Source: Tepidicella xavieri (lineage in GTDB: Bacteria; Pseudomonadota; Gammaproteobacteria; Burkholderiales; Burkholderiaceae_C). Taken from it: a stretch of DNA of 64,000 bases. The position numbers and the translations under genes were made by a program. A model generated the notes under the pieces. The model had not been told where the DNA came from. It worked only from the letters and a program-made list of their open reading frames with translations, and made no database searches. The stretch covers positions 1-64,000 of the forward strand of contig NZ_SNYL01000010.1 of assembly GCF_004363315.1 (NCBI RefSeq), in the 5' to 3' direction. Positions 16,092 through 23,569 of this stretch are shown here, one piece after another. Within the stretch, counting starts at the first letter, position 1; each line of letters begins with the position of its first letter.

Positions 16092-16976
16092 GAAATGCTC
16101 CAGTCGTGGTTGGTGAAGGTGTCCCAGCGCCGCAGCCGCGAGCGCCGGAGGGGGTGAAAGTGCAGCGGTGAGTTCGGCCAGCAGGTCGTCGAGAGTGCCG
16201 ACGGCATCGGCAAGGCCAGCGGCAACGGCATCGGCCCCGAAGAACACGCCCGCTTCGGTGGCGCGCACCGCGTCATTGGTGAGGCCGCGATGGCTGGCCA
16301 CGGTGTCGACGAACAACCCGTAGATCCGATCCACCTCGCTCTTGAGAAAGGCGTGCGCTTCATCGGAGATCGGTTCGTGCGGGTTGAGATCGTTCTTGCG
16401 CGCCCCGGCAAAGACGGTCGTGTAGCGAACGCCGTCTTTCGCGTCGCGTACCGACTGGTCGGCGTGCATGGCAATGACGCCAATCGAGCCCACGCCGCCG
16501 GTACGGGTGACAAAGAAGCGACTGGCGGCAGACCCGAGCGCGTAAGCCGCCGAGTACGCCATGTCATTGGCCAGCGCCCAGATCGGTTTGACCTGCGCCG
16601 CCGCACGCACGCGGTCGGCCAGATCGAACACGCCGCCGGATTCGCCGCCCGGGCTGTCGATGTCGAGCACGATGGCGGCCACCGAGGGGTCGGCAACGGC
16701 GGCATCGAGCTGGGCGGCGATGTCCTGGTAGCTGGTCAGGCCGGAGGCTGCTTCCAGTCCGACGGTGCGCCGCACCAGCGTGCCGTAGATCGGCAGGATG
16801 GCGATGCCACTATCCGAGGCGGGCGGACTGCGCGTAGCGGGTAACGGAATCGCCGTGCCGCTTTCCGTCAGGCCGATGCGTGACCCCAGAACGGCGAGGA
16901 TGACTTCAAGTTTTGGGCGATGGATCAGCAGCGGCGCGCCAAAGATGCGCGCCGCCATGTGCGGTAGCAGGGTCAT
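15768..16976 (-). CDS. Capsid maturation protease, S49 family (lambda gpC-like)
   Basis: A 402-residue serine protease related to SppA/ClpP that processes the prohead. The S49 domain covers about residues 55-265: IVLDIDSPGGESGG (about 102-115), the nucleophile Ser142 in NDMAYSAAYALGSA, GVGSIGVI, and the general-base Lys194 in FAGARKNDLNPHEPIS. The last ~105 residues are low-complexity and helical, acting as scaffold, and can be made separately from an internal start at Met296. It lies between portal and decoration genes, as C does in lambda. Confidence 0.9.
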   Translation of the reverse strand: MTLLPHMAARIFGAPLLIHRPKLEVILAVLGSRIGLTESGTAIPLPATRSPPASDSGIAILPIYGTLVRRTVGLEAASGLTSYQDIAAQLDAAVADPSVAAIVLDIDSPGGESGGVFDLADRVRAAAQVKPIWALANDMAYSAAYALGSAASRFFVTRTGGVGSIGVIAMHADQSVRDAKDGVRYTTVFAGARKNDLNPHEPISDEAHAFLKSEVDRIYGLFVDTVASHRGLTNDAVRATEAGVFFGADAVAAGLADAVGTLDDLLAELTAALSPPPALAAAALGHLHQPRLEHFMNEPGTTADPGVGADADRVDGTPPQMTIEDAQEVAELCALAGCPERIAGFLATRTPAATVRRHLLTARATGQEISSLITPNAATSAAQSLNDNPLVLAARARAGLEK

Positions 16977-16987
16977 GGGGTGTTCCT

Positions 16988-18475
16988 TCAGGCGGACGAC
17001 TGATTGCTGTCGGTGGCCTGTGCGTTGGGCTCGGCGCTGCCGCCATCCTTGGAGGTGCGACGCGGATCGGAGTCAAAGATCAGGCCAAGCTCATCGGCGC
17101 GCTGGTTGTCGGCGGCGATTTCGCGGTCGACATCCTCGGCGTCGTAGCCGAAGGCCGAGATGGCTTCCGAACGGCTGATCAGTCCTGCGCGGATCGCCAG
17201 CAACATCGCCTTGAATTCCTTTTCGGGATCGACCCATTGCCAGCCCTGCGGAATCCATTTGCAGGCGGTGTAGTCACGGCGGCGGCGGGCATAGCCCGGA
17301 GCCTTCATGGCGCCTGCCAGCACCGCCTGATCGAGCCAAGCATTCCAGACCGGACGGCAGAGCTGATGCACCAGCACGCCGTGCTGGATGGCCTCGGTGC
17401 GGCGGCGAAACTCCAGCATTCCGGCCCGGATCGACGAGTAGTTGACCCCGGAGAGGTCGCCGGTCAGTTGCTCATAGGTCACGCCGATGGCGGCCGCTAC
17501 AGCACGAAACTGTGCGCGTAGGAATTCGCTGTAGCTTCCACCCACATCTGCGGGATCGGAGAACTTCACGTCCTCGCCGGGCTCCAGGATCTGCAGTGTC
17601 CCGGGCTCCATCCCAGCTAGCGCGATGCCTGCATCGTTGGCCACGCCTTCACCCATCAGGTTGTCCTCGGGGGACAGACGGGTGATAAAGCCAGCGAACA
17701 TTGCGGCAGTTTTCTTGCGCACGAGCTCGGCATCGTCGTACTGATCCAACTCGTTCAACTTGACCAGAGCGCGCGCAAGCCACGGTTCGCCGCGAATCTG
17801 TCCGGGGCGCAGCACGCGGTAGAGATGGATGATCTCTCGCGCATCGACACGCACGGTGTCGAATCCGCCTTGCCCAGACATCGGCGCAAGTCGGCCGTCC
17901 TCGGGATGCGAGCGATACAGGTGATAGGCCACACGTCGCCCCATCGAATCGAACTCGATGCCAGAGCGCACGACATTGCCGGATGGCAGCTCCGTGTTGA
18001 GATGCAGCGGCAGGTGTTCGGCCTCGAGCAACTGCAGTTGCAGGGGTACGTCCAGACCATCCTCGGGGCGACGGGGACGTAATCGGATCAGGCATTCACC
18101 ACCTTCGCACATCGCGCGTGCAGCCAGTGCCTGCAGGCCGTAGAAATCGGTCTGCCCGCTGGCATCGGCTTGTTCCGTCCAATCGCGCCAGAGGGCCTGT
18201 ACCTCGGCGCGGAAGGTTTCGTCCTTGGCCATCGACTGCGGCTTGATGCCGGTGCCGACCGCGTTGGAAACGAAAGCCTCGATACCGGCATTGGCCCACG
18301 CATTGCGGCGAACAAGATCGCGGGATTTGACGCGCAGTTCATTTGAGGTGGCCAGCATGGCTGCCACGGCACCGGGATTGCCGGGCATCCACGCAAGGGA
18401 TCGCCGCCCGCGTCCCGCTGCTTCGTGAATAGGTGACTGTCCGAACAGGCTGCGGAATTTGGAGTACCACGCCAT
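16988..18475 (-). CDS. Portal protein, lambda family
   Basis: A 495-residue protein starting MAWYSKFRSLFGQSPIHEA. Lambda-type portal signatures include SRDLVRRNAWANAGIEAFVSNAVGTGIKP (about residues 55-85), CEGGECLIRLRPRR, REIIHLYRVLRPGQIRGEPWLARALVKLNELDQYDDAELVRKKTAAMFAGFI and LTGDLSGVNYSSIRAGMLEFRR. The dodecameric portal forms the DNA entry vertex and docks terminase. The start was chosen at MAWYSKF because the 51-codon upstream extension overlaps the gpW gene. It is 1 bp from gpW. Confidence 0.95.
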   Translation of the reverse strand: MAWYSKFRSLFGQSPIHEAAGRGRRSLAWMPGNPGAVAAMLATSNELRVKSRDLVRRNAWANAGIEAFVSNAVGTGIKPQSMAKDETFRAEVQALWRDWTEQADASGQTDFYGLQALAARAMCEGGECLIRLRPRRPEDGLDVPLQLQLLEAEHLPLHLNTELPSGNVVRSGIEFDSMGRRVAYHLYRSHPEDGRLAPMSGQGGFDTVRVDAREIIHLYRVLRPGQIRGEPWLARALVKLNELDQYDDAELVRKKTAAMFAGFITRLSPEDNLMGEGVANDAGIALAGMEPGTLQILEPGEDVKFSDPADVGGSYSEFLRAQFRAVAAAIGVTYEQLTGDLSGVNYSSIRAGMLEFRRRTEAIQHGVLVHQLCRPVWNAWLDQAVLAGAMKAPGYARRRRDYTACKWIPQGWQWVDPEKEFKAMLLAIRAGLISRSEAISAFGYDAEDVDREIAADNQRADELGLIFDSDPRRTSKDGGSAEPNAQATDSNQSSA

Positions 18476-18476
18476 C

Positions 18477-18698
18477 TCAGAACCCCTTGCCCGTGGTGAC
18501 CCGGATCTGGCGTGGCGCACCGGGCCACAGTCCGGTATCCACGGCCTGCTCGAAGAGGTCGCGCTTGACCGCCGCAATGGCGGCCTGGAGTTCATCGATC
18601 GAGCGGTACTCGACCGTCTTGTCGCCAAAGGTCACGCGCTTTTCGCCCTTGACCAGCGCCGCTTCCAGTGCGTCGAGGTGTGCTTGTGTGTAAGCCAT
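18477..18698 (-). CDS. Head-tail joining protein gpW family
   Basis: A 73-residue protein starting MAYTQAHLDALEAALVKG. The pattern (two helices around KRVTFGDKTVEYRSIDELQAAIAAVKRDL) is the compact gpW fold (PF02831) needed to stabilise DNA in the head before tail joining. Its order just before the portal is that of lambda (A-W-B). The start overlaps the stop of the 130-aa fibre-like gene by ATGA. Confidence 0.9.
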   Translation of the reverse strand: MAYTQAHLDALEAALVKGEKRVTFGDKTVEYRSIDELQAAIAAVKRDLFEQAVDTGLWPGAPRQIRVTTGKGF

Positions 18699-19090
18699 CA
18701 GCGGTACACCGTGAGGTTGATTTCGGATGAGTCGTCGAACGACGCGGCCGTGGTGGCGCAACTGATGTCGACGAACTGGGCAGTCTTCTGGTCGGTGCTG
18801 GATCGCACGATGGCAATGCGCTGCGTGCCGCTGTTGGTGCTGCTGCGGGCGAGCGCCGTCCAGCAGTAGTTGGAATCCGGCATGGCAGTAGCGAAGGTCA
18901 CGCGGTAGCGGCCCGCCGCCGTCCTGGTCACGCTGGACACGTTGTGCGACGAGCGCACGACGATCTGGCTGCCGACGTAGCCAAAGCAGACCCACGCCCG
19001 CGCCAGACCGGGGTGGGCTGCGTCGATCTTGGTCTTGACCTCAAGCCCGACACGACTTGCCAGCGCACTGATGCGCGATGCGAGGCTCAT
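18698..19090 (-). CDS. Small fibre-like phage protein inserted between terminase and gpW
   Basis: A 130-residue protein starting MSLASRISALASRVGLEV. The N-terminal helix resembles that of its upstream neighbour (MSLATRIESLVIRVAQEF). The remaining ~100 residues are beta-rich (IVVRSSHNVSSVTRTAAGRYRVTFATAMPDSNYCWTALARS), a pattern common in the distal receptor-binding parts of tail fibres. It is linked by 1-bp and 4-bp overlaps to its neighbours, so it is made with the head proteins. A role as decoration, fibre or assembly factor cannot be decided. Confidence 0.55.
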   Translation of the reverse strand: MSLASRISALASRVGLEVKTKIDAAHPGLARAWVCFGYVGSQIVVRSSHNVSSVTRTAAGRYRVTFATAMPDSNYCWTALARSSTNSGTQRIAIVRSSTDQKTAQFVDISCATTAASFDDSSEINLTVYR

Positions 19091-19581
19091 CAGACCAGCG
19101 CGCCTACGAAGACCGCGACGAAGTCGGTATCGGTGTTGCCGACATCGCTGGCGGCGACAGCGCCGATGTTGCTGCGAGCCTGAAGTTGTTCGGCTACGGT
19201 CAGCGACTGAGCGGCGTCGAAGCGCACGCGGTTGTTGACGGCGGCGAGCAGCGCATCCAGACCACTGGTGCCGTTCTGCAGCAGTTGCTGGATTTCCAGC
19301 AAGGTGTCGTAGGCAGCATCGGCACCGCCCAGGATTTCTGACTTCAGTGCATCGAGCAGTGTGACGATCTTGCTGGACGAATAGGTGCTGGTGGTGGCGA
19401 TGTTGGCGTCGTCAATCACCGCCGAGGACACCACGGCCGCCTTCAGTTCGTTGATGGCCGCGACCAGATTCGATTTGTCGGTGGTGGTCAGGTTGGCGAG
19501 GTTGCCCGCCTTGGCGCGGACGTCGTTGAACTCCTGCGCGACGCGGATGACCAGGCTTTCGATACGGGTAGCAAGACTCAT
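19090..19581 (-). CDS. Fibre-like phage protein with tail-fibre repeat motifs
   Basis: A 163-residue, largely helical protein starting MSLATRIESLVIRVAQEF. It shows motifs usual in phage tail-fibre shafts: GNLANLTTTDKSNLVAAINELKA, STYSSSKIVTLLDALKSEILGG, LLEIQQLLQ, NRVRFDAAQSLTVAEQLQARSNIGA. Such segments form trimeric coiled shafts. Fibre genes normally lie at the end of the tail cluster, so the position directly after the large terminase is unusual. The downstream gene shares its N-terminal motif. Confidence 0.6.
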   Translation of the reverse strand: MSLATRIESLVIRVAQEFNDVRAKAGNLANLTTTDKSNLVAAINELKAAVVSSAVIDDANIATTSTYSSSKIVTLLDALKSEILGGADAAYDTLLEIQQLLQNGTSGLDALLAAVNNRVRFDAAQSLTVAEQLQARSNIGAVAASDVGNTDTDFVAVFVGALV

Positions 19582-19598
19582 GTTTTCTCCTTGGGATG

Positions 19599-21569
19599 TC
19601 AGGACAGCCAGCGGCTTTTGATCACGCGCCGACCGGGGTTGCGGTTGCCAGAAACAGCGAGGCCACCGCGTTGGGTGGCCTCAGTGGGTGATTCAGTTGT
19701 CTCAGGAGATGGCGGACTTGCCAGCCCCAGTTGTCGCTCCAGTTCGCGCCAGTGGCGTTCCTCAAAGCGATCCAGTCCCGCGCTGGATGCGGCCGCGCGG
19801 GCGTAGACGTAGCAGTCGAGCGCCTCGTTGCGCTCGCGCATCTTTTGCCACTCGCGCACCGGGAAGCCGTTGCGGTCACGGCGGGTGATCAGTTGCTCCG
19901 CGCAGAGTTGCTGGATGAACTCGGCATCGATTTTGGGCAGATGGACGAACCCGGCCGGGAACACCGTGGTCAATCCGTCCTCGCCAACATCTGCGCTCTT
20001 GCGCAGGTTGTTGTAGAGCTCGAGCTTGGCGATGCCCACTGCCACGCTGTAGACCTTGATACCCCGGCGCAGCTTCTTGCCCGCCTGGGAGACGTCCACC
20101 GCCGTTGGCGTGCCGATCAAGGCGGCGCCCCCCATCGCACCACTTCGCACGCCCTTGACCGCCATCACCCGGCTGTCGCGCACCTGCCGCACGAAGGCGT
20201 AGGCCTCCTGGGTCGCAAAGCCGGTGTCCAGCGCGAAGCGGGCCAGTGGCATCTGCGCCCCGCCAGCGTGCGTCCAGGTCTCGGCCAGCATCTCTGCGAG
20301 GCGCTTCCACACCGCGTCACGGGCGGTGTCGCCCATCAGCACCCGGTGCTCGATGAGCCAGCTCTCCTTGCCGCGCCCGAAGGCCCAGACCGACGCCTCG
20401 ATGCGATCCTTCTGCACGTCGGCACCGCCCACCAGCAACAGGCCACCCTCGGGCACCCGGCCCAGCGGATAGTCCTCTCGCCGCTCGACCAGCCGCTGCC
20501 AGTCCGGCGCTTCGCCTTCCTCGACCCAGGTTTCACCCAGCTCGGTGTTCTTGAAGGTCTTGATCGCCGCAGCCGACCCGGACTCCTTGCTGACCGCAGC
20601 CTCCCAGGCTGCGGCGATGTCCCGCCACGAGCGCCAACCCACCGGGCTGTACAGCGAGGACAGGTGAAAGCCCGCTGTCTTGACCCCGTTCTCGGGGACA
20701 AGCGCGCGCCACTCGCCATGCTCCAGCATCCATGTCTTGTGATGCTCGGCAATCGCGGTGTCACATGACTCGCAGATGTAGGCAGCGGTTTCCGGTTGCC
20801 CTTTGTCCCAAAGCAGCTGCTCGAAACGCAGCCACTGCCGGTGCGAGCAATGCGGACACGGCACGAAGTAGCGCCGCTGGTCGCTGGCCTCATACTCGCG
20901 CTCGATAGCCGATGCCCCAGAGATCGTCGGCGTCGAGACGATGAAGATCTTGCGCCGCGCAAAGGTGCGCGTGCGGGCCTCGGCCAGCGAGATCGCATCG
21001 CCTTCGCCCTCGACGTCCAGGGGATAGCCGTCCACCTCGTCGAGGAACAGGTAGCGCACCGGCATTGAACGCAGGCCCACGGCGCTGTTCGCGCCGGTCA
21101 TCACCAGCACGCCGCCGCGGAACTCCTTGGCCAGGATGGTGTTGCCCGAATCGCGGCTCCTCGCCGGTGCGATCAGTTCGGAGAGCACCGGCGACTCCTC
21201 GATCAGCGGGTCGATCCGCTGTTTGGAGTTGCGCTTGGCCATCTCCACCGTCGGCCACACCGCCATCATCGGCCCGGGCGCGTGGTGGATGACGTAGCCG
21301 ATCCAGTTCGAGCCCATCTCGGTGGCCCCCAACTGGGCGGCCTTCATGAACACCACCCGCTCGACCGGCGAGGTCGGCGACAGGCAATCCATGATGGCCT
21401 TCAGGTACGGCGTGCGGCTGGTGCGCCAGCGCCCCGGTTCGGCAGAGGCCTTGCTGGACAGCACCCGGTGACGGTCGGCCCACTCGGACACGGTGAGCAG
21501 CGGATCGGGCGTCAGCCCCTCGCGCCACGCGCGTTCGATCTCGGCCGCGCCTTCGTACTCGAATTCCAT
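19599..21569 (-). CDS. Terminase large subunit (lambda gpA family)
   Basis: A 656-residue packaging motor and nuclease. The ATPase half has the adenine/Walker A-type segment VVFMKAAQLGATEMGSN (about 72-88) and Walker B YLFLDEVDG (about 173-181, catalytic Glu178), with a coupling motif IVSTPT (about 210-214). A zinc-like CPHC...CESC pair follows (Cys238, 241, 266, 269). The nuclease half includes FALDTGFAT and the C-terminal NEALDCYVYARAA motif of gpA/GTA terminases. Its ATG overlaps the small subunit's stop by 4 bp. Confidence 0.95.
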   Translation of the reverse strand: MEFEYEGAAEIERAWREGLTPDPLLTVSEWADRHRVLSSKASAEPGRWRTSRTPYLKAIMDCLSPTSPVERVVFMKAAQLGATEMGSNWIGYVIHHAPGPMMAVWPTVEMAKRNSKQRIDPLIEESPVLSELIAPARSRDSGNTILAKEFRGGVLVMTGANSAVGLRSMPVRYLFLDEVDGYPLDVEGEGDAISLAEARTRTFARRKIFIVSTPTISGASAIEREYEASDQRRYFVPCPHCSHRQWLRFEQLLWDKGQPETAAYICESCDTAIAEHHKTWMLEHGEWRALVPENGVKTAGFHLSSLYSPVGWRSWRDIAAAWEAAVSKESGSAAAIKTFKNTELGETWVEEGEAPDWQRLVERREDYPLGRVPEGGLLLVGGADVQKDRIEASVWAFGRGKESWLIEHRVLMGDTARDAVWKRLAEMLAETWTHAGGAQMPLARFALDTGFATQEAYAFVRQVRDSRVMAVKGVRSGAMGGAALIGTPTAVDVSQAGKKLRRGIKVYSVAVGIAKLELYNNLRKSADVGEDGLTTVFPAGFVHLPKIDAEFIQQLCAEQLITRRDRNGFPVREWQKMRERNEALDCYVYARAAASSAGLDRFEERHWRELERQLGLASPPSPETTESPTEATQRGGLAVSGNRNPGRRVIKSRWLS

Positions 21570-22129
21570 CAGTCCACCCGTGGACGCAGCTCGCCCAGTT
21601 CGATCAGGTGCTCACGCACCGCCGCCTCCAGGGCGATGTGCATCGTGTGCGGATCGACGCCGAGCTTGGCTGCCATCTGTGCCGAGATGCGTGCGGGCCA
21701 GTTGAGCCACGCATCGCGTTCTGATCGCGCCAACTTGAAAACATGGGCGATGGCCTGCGGCCGATCCACCAGCTCGCCTTTGAGACGGGCCAGGCGCACC
21801 TTGTTGGTTTGCGCCTTGACCACCTCGTTGACCGTGCGCGCCTGCAGCAGCGAGGTGCCGCCCGCCGACATCGGCGGCGTGCTGGCGTCGATGGCATCGC
21901 GCTGCGGTATTGCTTCGGCTGGTGCACGTCGCGTCTGCGGCGTGCTGATCTTTTGCTGCGTGGCGGCGCGTCGTGGTTGCAATGTGTTCTGTGCCCACTG
22001 CGCGTCCGCCGCATCCGGGTCAATCGTGCCGTCCGGCAGCGGCGTGATCCGCCCGGTGTCGATGGCCTTCTTCACGGCCACGTGCGACACGCCACGGTGG
22101 CGCGCGTAGGCGCGAATGGACAGTCCCAT
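21569..22129 (-). CDS. Terminase small subunit (Nu1-like)
   Basis: A 186-residue protein. An N-terminal winged-helix DNA-binding motif (MGLSIRAYARHRGVSHVAVKKAIDTGRITPLPDG) recognises the packaging site in relatives. A proline/alanine-rich linker (about 45-95) leads to a helical C-terminal part (VNEVVKAQTNKVRLARLKGELVDRPQAIAHVFKLARSERDAWLNWPARI) that contacts the large subunit. The ATG at 22129 has GAAGAAGG upstream; the longer frame would start with TTG. First gene of the late minus-strand block. Confidence 0.85.
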   Translation of the reverse strand: MGLSIRAYARHRGVSHVAVKKAIDTGRITPLPDGTIDPDAADAQWAQNTLQPRRAATQQKISTPQTRRAPAEAIPQRDAIDASTPPMSAGGTSLLQARTVNEVVKAQTNKVRLARLKGELVDRPQAIAHVFKLARSERDAWLNWPARISAQMAAKLGVDPHTMHIALEAAVREHLIELGELRPRVD

Positions 22130-22170
22130 CGTCACCTTCTTCAATCATCTGTTCGTCAATCTGCGAATTG

Positions 22171-22202
22171 AGCTTGGCTTCCATCGGGAACAGCGCGTTC
22201 AT
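22171..22202 (+). repeat. Leader element copy 1 (before DUF6900 gene)
   Basis: AGCTTGGCTTCCATCG is followed by GAACAGCGCGTTCAT (22188-22202), 34 nt before the ATG. The same 15-mer occurs before the next two plus-strand genes. This copy keeps only the right arm of the hairpin seen in copies 2 and 3. Confidence 0.7.
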
Positions 22203-22236
22203 CACGTCACGCCAACCATCCCCGAAAGGAAACGCC

Positions 22237-22443
22237 ATGAACCAGATCGACACCGTCCTCACCCTGATCGCCCGCAAGCACCTGGGCATCGACACCCTGC
22301 AAACCCGACACGCCGACAGCCTCGATTTCCACGACGTGGCGGTGTGGTGCCTCAAGGACGCGCTGGAAGCGGCCTTCAAAGCGGGCGTCGAACTCGGCGC
22401 ATCGAGCCAGAAGGCCACGGAAGCGGATATCGCCGAGGACTGA
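22237..22443 (+). CDS. DUF6900-type small protein
   Basis: A 68-residue acidic protein starting MNQIDTVLTLIARKHLGIDTLQTRHADSLDFHDVAVW. The pattern LDFHDVAVWCLKDALEAAFKAG is that of DUF6900, found in mobile elements of Betaproteobacteria; its function is unknown. GAAAGGA lies 6 nt before the ATG. It is the first of three plus-strand genes against the flow of the prophage operon, and all three carry the same leader element, suggesting a co-regulated cargo module. Confidence 0.7.
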   Translation: MNQIDTVLTLIARKHLGIDTLQTRHADSLDFHDVAVWCLKDALEAAFKAGVELGASSQKATEADIAED

Positions 22444-22455
22444 TTGGAAAGCAAC

Positions 22456-22503
22456 GAAGCCAAGCAAAAAACGCTTGGCTTCACCGCCGAACAGCGCGTT
22501 CAT
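22456..22503 (+). repeat. Leader element copy 2 (hairpin plus 15-mer)
   Basis: A 10-bp inverted repeat GAAGCCAAGC / GCTTGGCTTC with a 7-nt loop (22456-22482) is followed after 6 nt by GAACAGCGCGTTCAT (22489-22503), 36 nt before the DUF3489 start codon. The hairpin could end or attenuate transcription of the previous gene; the 15-mer holds an imperfect palindrome GAAC-N5-GTTC. Confidence 0.75.
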
Positions 22504-22539
22504 CGCGTCACCCGATCAACCTCTGCGAAGGAGCAGACC

Positions 22540-23103
22540 ATGACCACCACCACCCTGACCCCCGCCCAGCACGCCATCCTCGCCCACGCCATCCACCACA
22601 CCGGCGGCAAGATCGAGTGGTTTCCCGAGCACATCAAAGGCGGTGCCCGCCAGAAAGTGCTCGACGGGATGTTCAACCGCGCCCTGATCACGCCCGATGG
22701 CGAGGGCTGGCGTGTCGCCGCCGAGGGCTACGACGCCTTGGGGCTGGCTCGCCCTGGCCTCGGCAACCAGCGCATCGGTCGATTCGAAGCCCGTCTCGAC
22801 CGGATCATCGCCAACGCTGAAGCCGCACAAGCTGGGACGGGCGATCCTGAACTGGAGGCTGCGGTTGCGGCGGCAGAAGCCACCTGGGCCAAGCCGCGCA
22901 CCCGGGCGAACAGCAAACAGGCCGAGGTGATCCGGATGCTGCAACGCCCCGAGGGCGCCACGGTCCGCCAGATTTGCGAGGCCACCGGCTGGCAGCCCCA
23001 CACGGTGCGCGGCACCTTTGCCGGCGCCTTCAAAAAGAAGCTCGGTCTGAACCTCGTCTCCGAGAAGTCTCAGGGCGGCGAGCGGGTCTACCGCATCGCC
23101 TGA
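22540..23103 (+). CDS. DUF3489-domain protein
   Basis: A 187-residue basic protein. An N-terminal domain (LTPAQHAILAHAIHHTGGKIEWFPEHIKGGARQKVLDGMFNRALI) looks like a winged helix. A variable linker follows, and then the C-terminal DUF3489 domain (NSKQAEVIRMLQRPEGATVRQICEATGWQPHTVRGTFAGAFKKKLGLNLVSEK), a helix-turn-helix-like fold. The family is common in phages and integrative elements; DNA binding is likely, but the target is unknown. A GAAGGAG precedes the ATG. Confidence 0.75.
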   Translation: MTTTTLTPAQHAILAHAIHHTGGKIEWFPEHIKGGARQKVLDGMFNRALITPDGEGWRVAAEGYDALGLARPGLGNQRIGRFEARLDRIIANAEAAQAGTGDPELEAAVAAAEATWAKPRTRANSKQAEVIRMLQRPEGATVRQICEATGWQPHTVRGTFAGAFKKKLGLNLVSEKSQGGERVYRIA

Positions 23104-23120
23104 GCAGAAAGATCGAGAAA

Positions 23121-23164
23121 GAAGCCAAGCAGCGCTTGGCTTCTCAATCGAACAGCGCGTTCAT
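23121..23164 (+). repeat. Leader element copy 3 (hairpin plus 15-mer)
   Basis: GAAGCCAAGC (23121-23130) pairs with GCTTGGCTTC (23134-23143) over a 3-nt loop; after 6 nt comes GAACAGCGCGTTCAT (23150-23164), 36 nt before the ATG of the 122-aa gene. Arms, order and distance to the start are conserved with copy 2, while the bases between vary. Confidence 0.75.
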
Positions 23165-23200
23165 AGAGCCATCGCAACGATCCACCGAACGGAGCCCACG

Positions 23201-23569
23201 ATGACGACCCAGCAGACCATCCCCGTCACCCAGAACGCAGCCTGGGGCTTTTGGGGCACGATGAACGAGCACGCCAGCGCCGCATGGCCCCTGGCGATGA
23301 CCGCGATCTCGGATGCCACCGGCCAGCCCCTCGAATCGGTTCGGGCCTTCCTCGACAGCCGCCACGGCCGCCACTTTGCCGACCACGTCCAGAACGGACT
23401 GTACGAAGGCAAGGCCCTGGCGGACGCGATCCACGCCGCCACCCGGCAATGGATGGCCTGGACCATCGGACGCCAGACCAGCAAGGACTACGGCATCCCG
23501 CGCGGCCTGCCTTACCTGACGGGCTTTGTGATTCACTGCGAGATCGTCGAGGAATCGCTGGCCGCGTGA
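23201..23569 (+). CDS. Small protein of unknown function (third gene of leader-element set)
   Basis: A 122-residue protein starting MTTQQTIPVTQNAAWGFWGTM. It looks compact and alpha-helical (AWPLAMTAISDATGQPLESVRAFLDSRHGRHFADHVQNGLYEG, then ALADAIHAATRQWMAW); I recognise no family. Proteins of this kind accompany DUF3489 genes in Burkholderiales mobile elements. A CGGAG lies upstream of the ATG. Its last 37 bp overlap the 3' end of the convergent methyltransferase gene. Confidence 0.65.
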   Translation: MTTQQTIPVTQNAAWGFWGTMNEHASAAWPLAMTAISDATGQPLESVRAFLDSRHGRHFADHVQNGLYEGKALADAIHAATRQWMAWTIGRQTSKDYGIPRGLPYLTGFVIHCEIVEESLAA

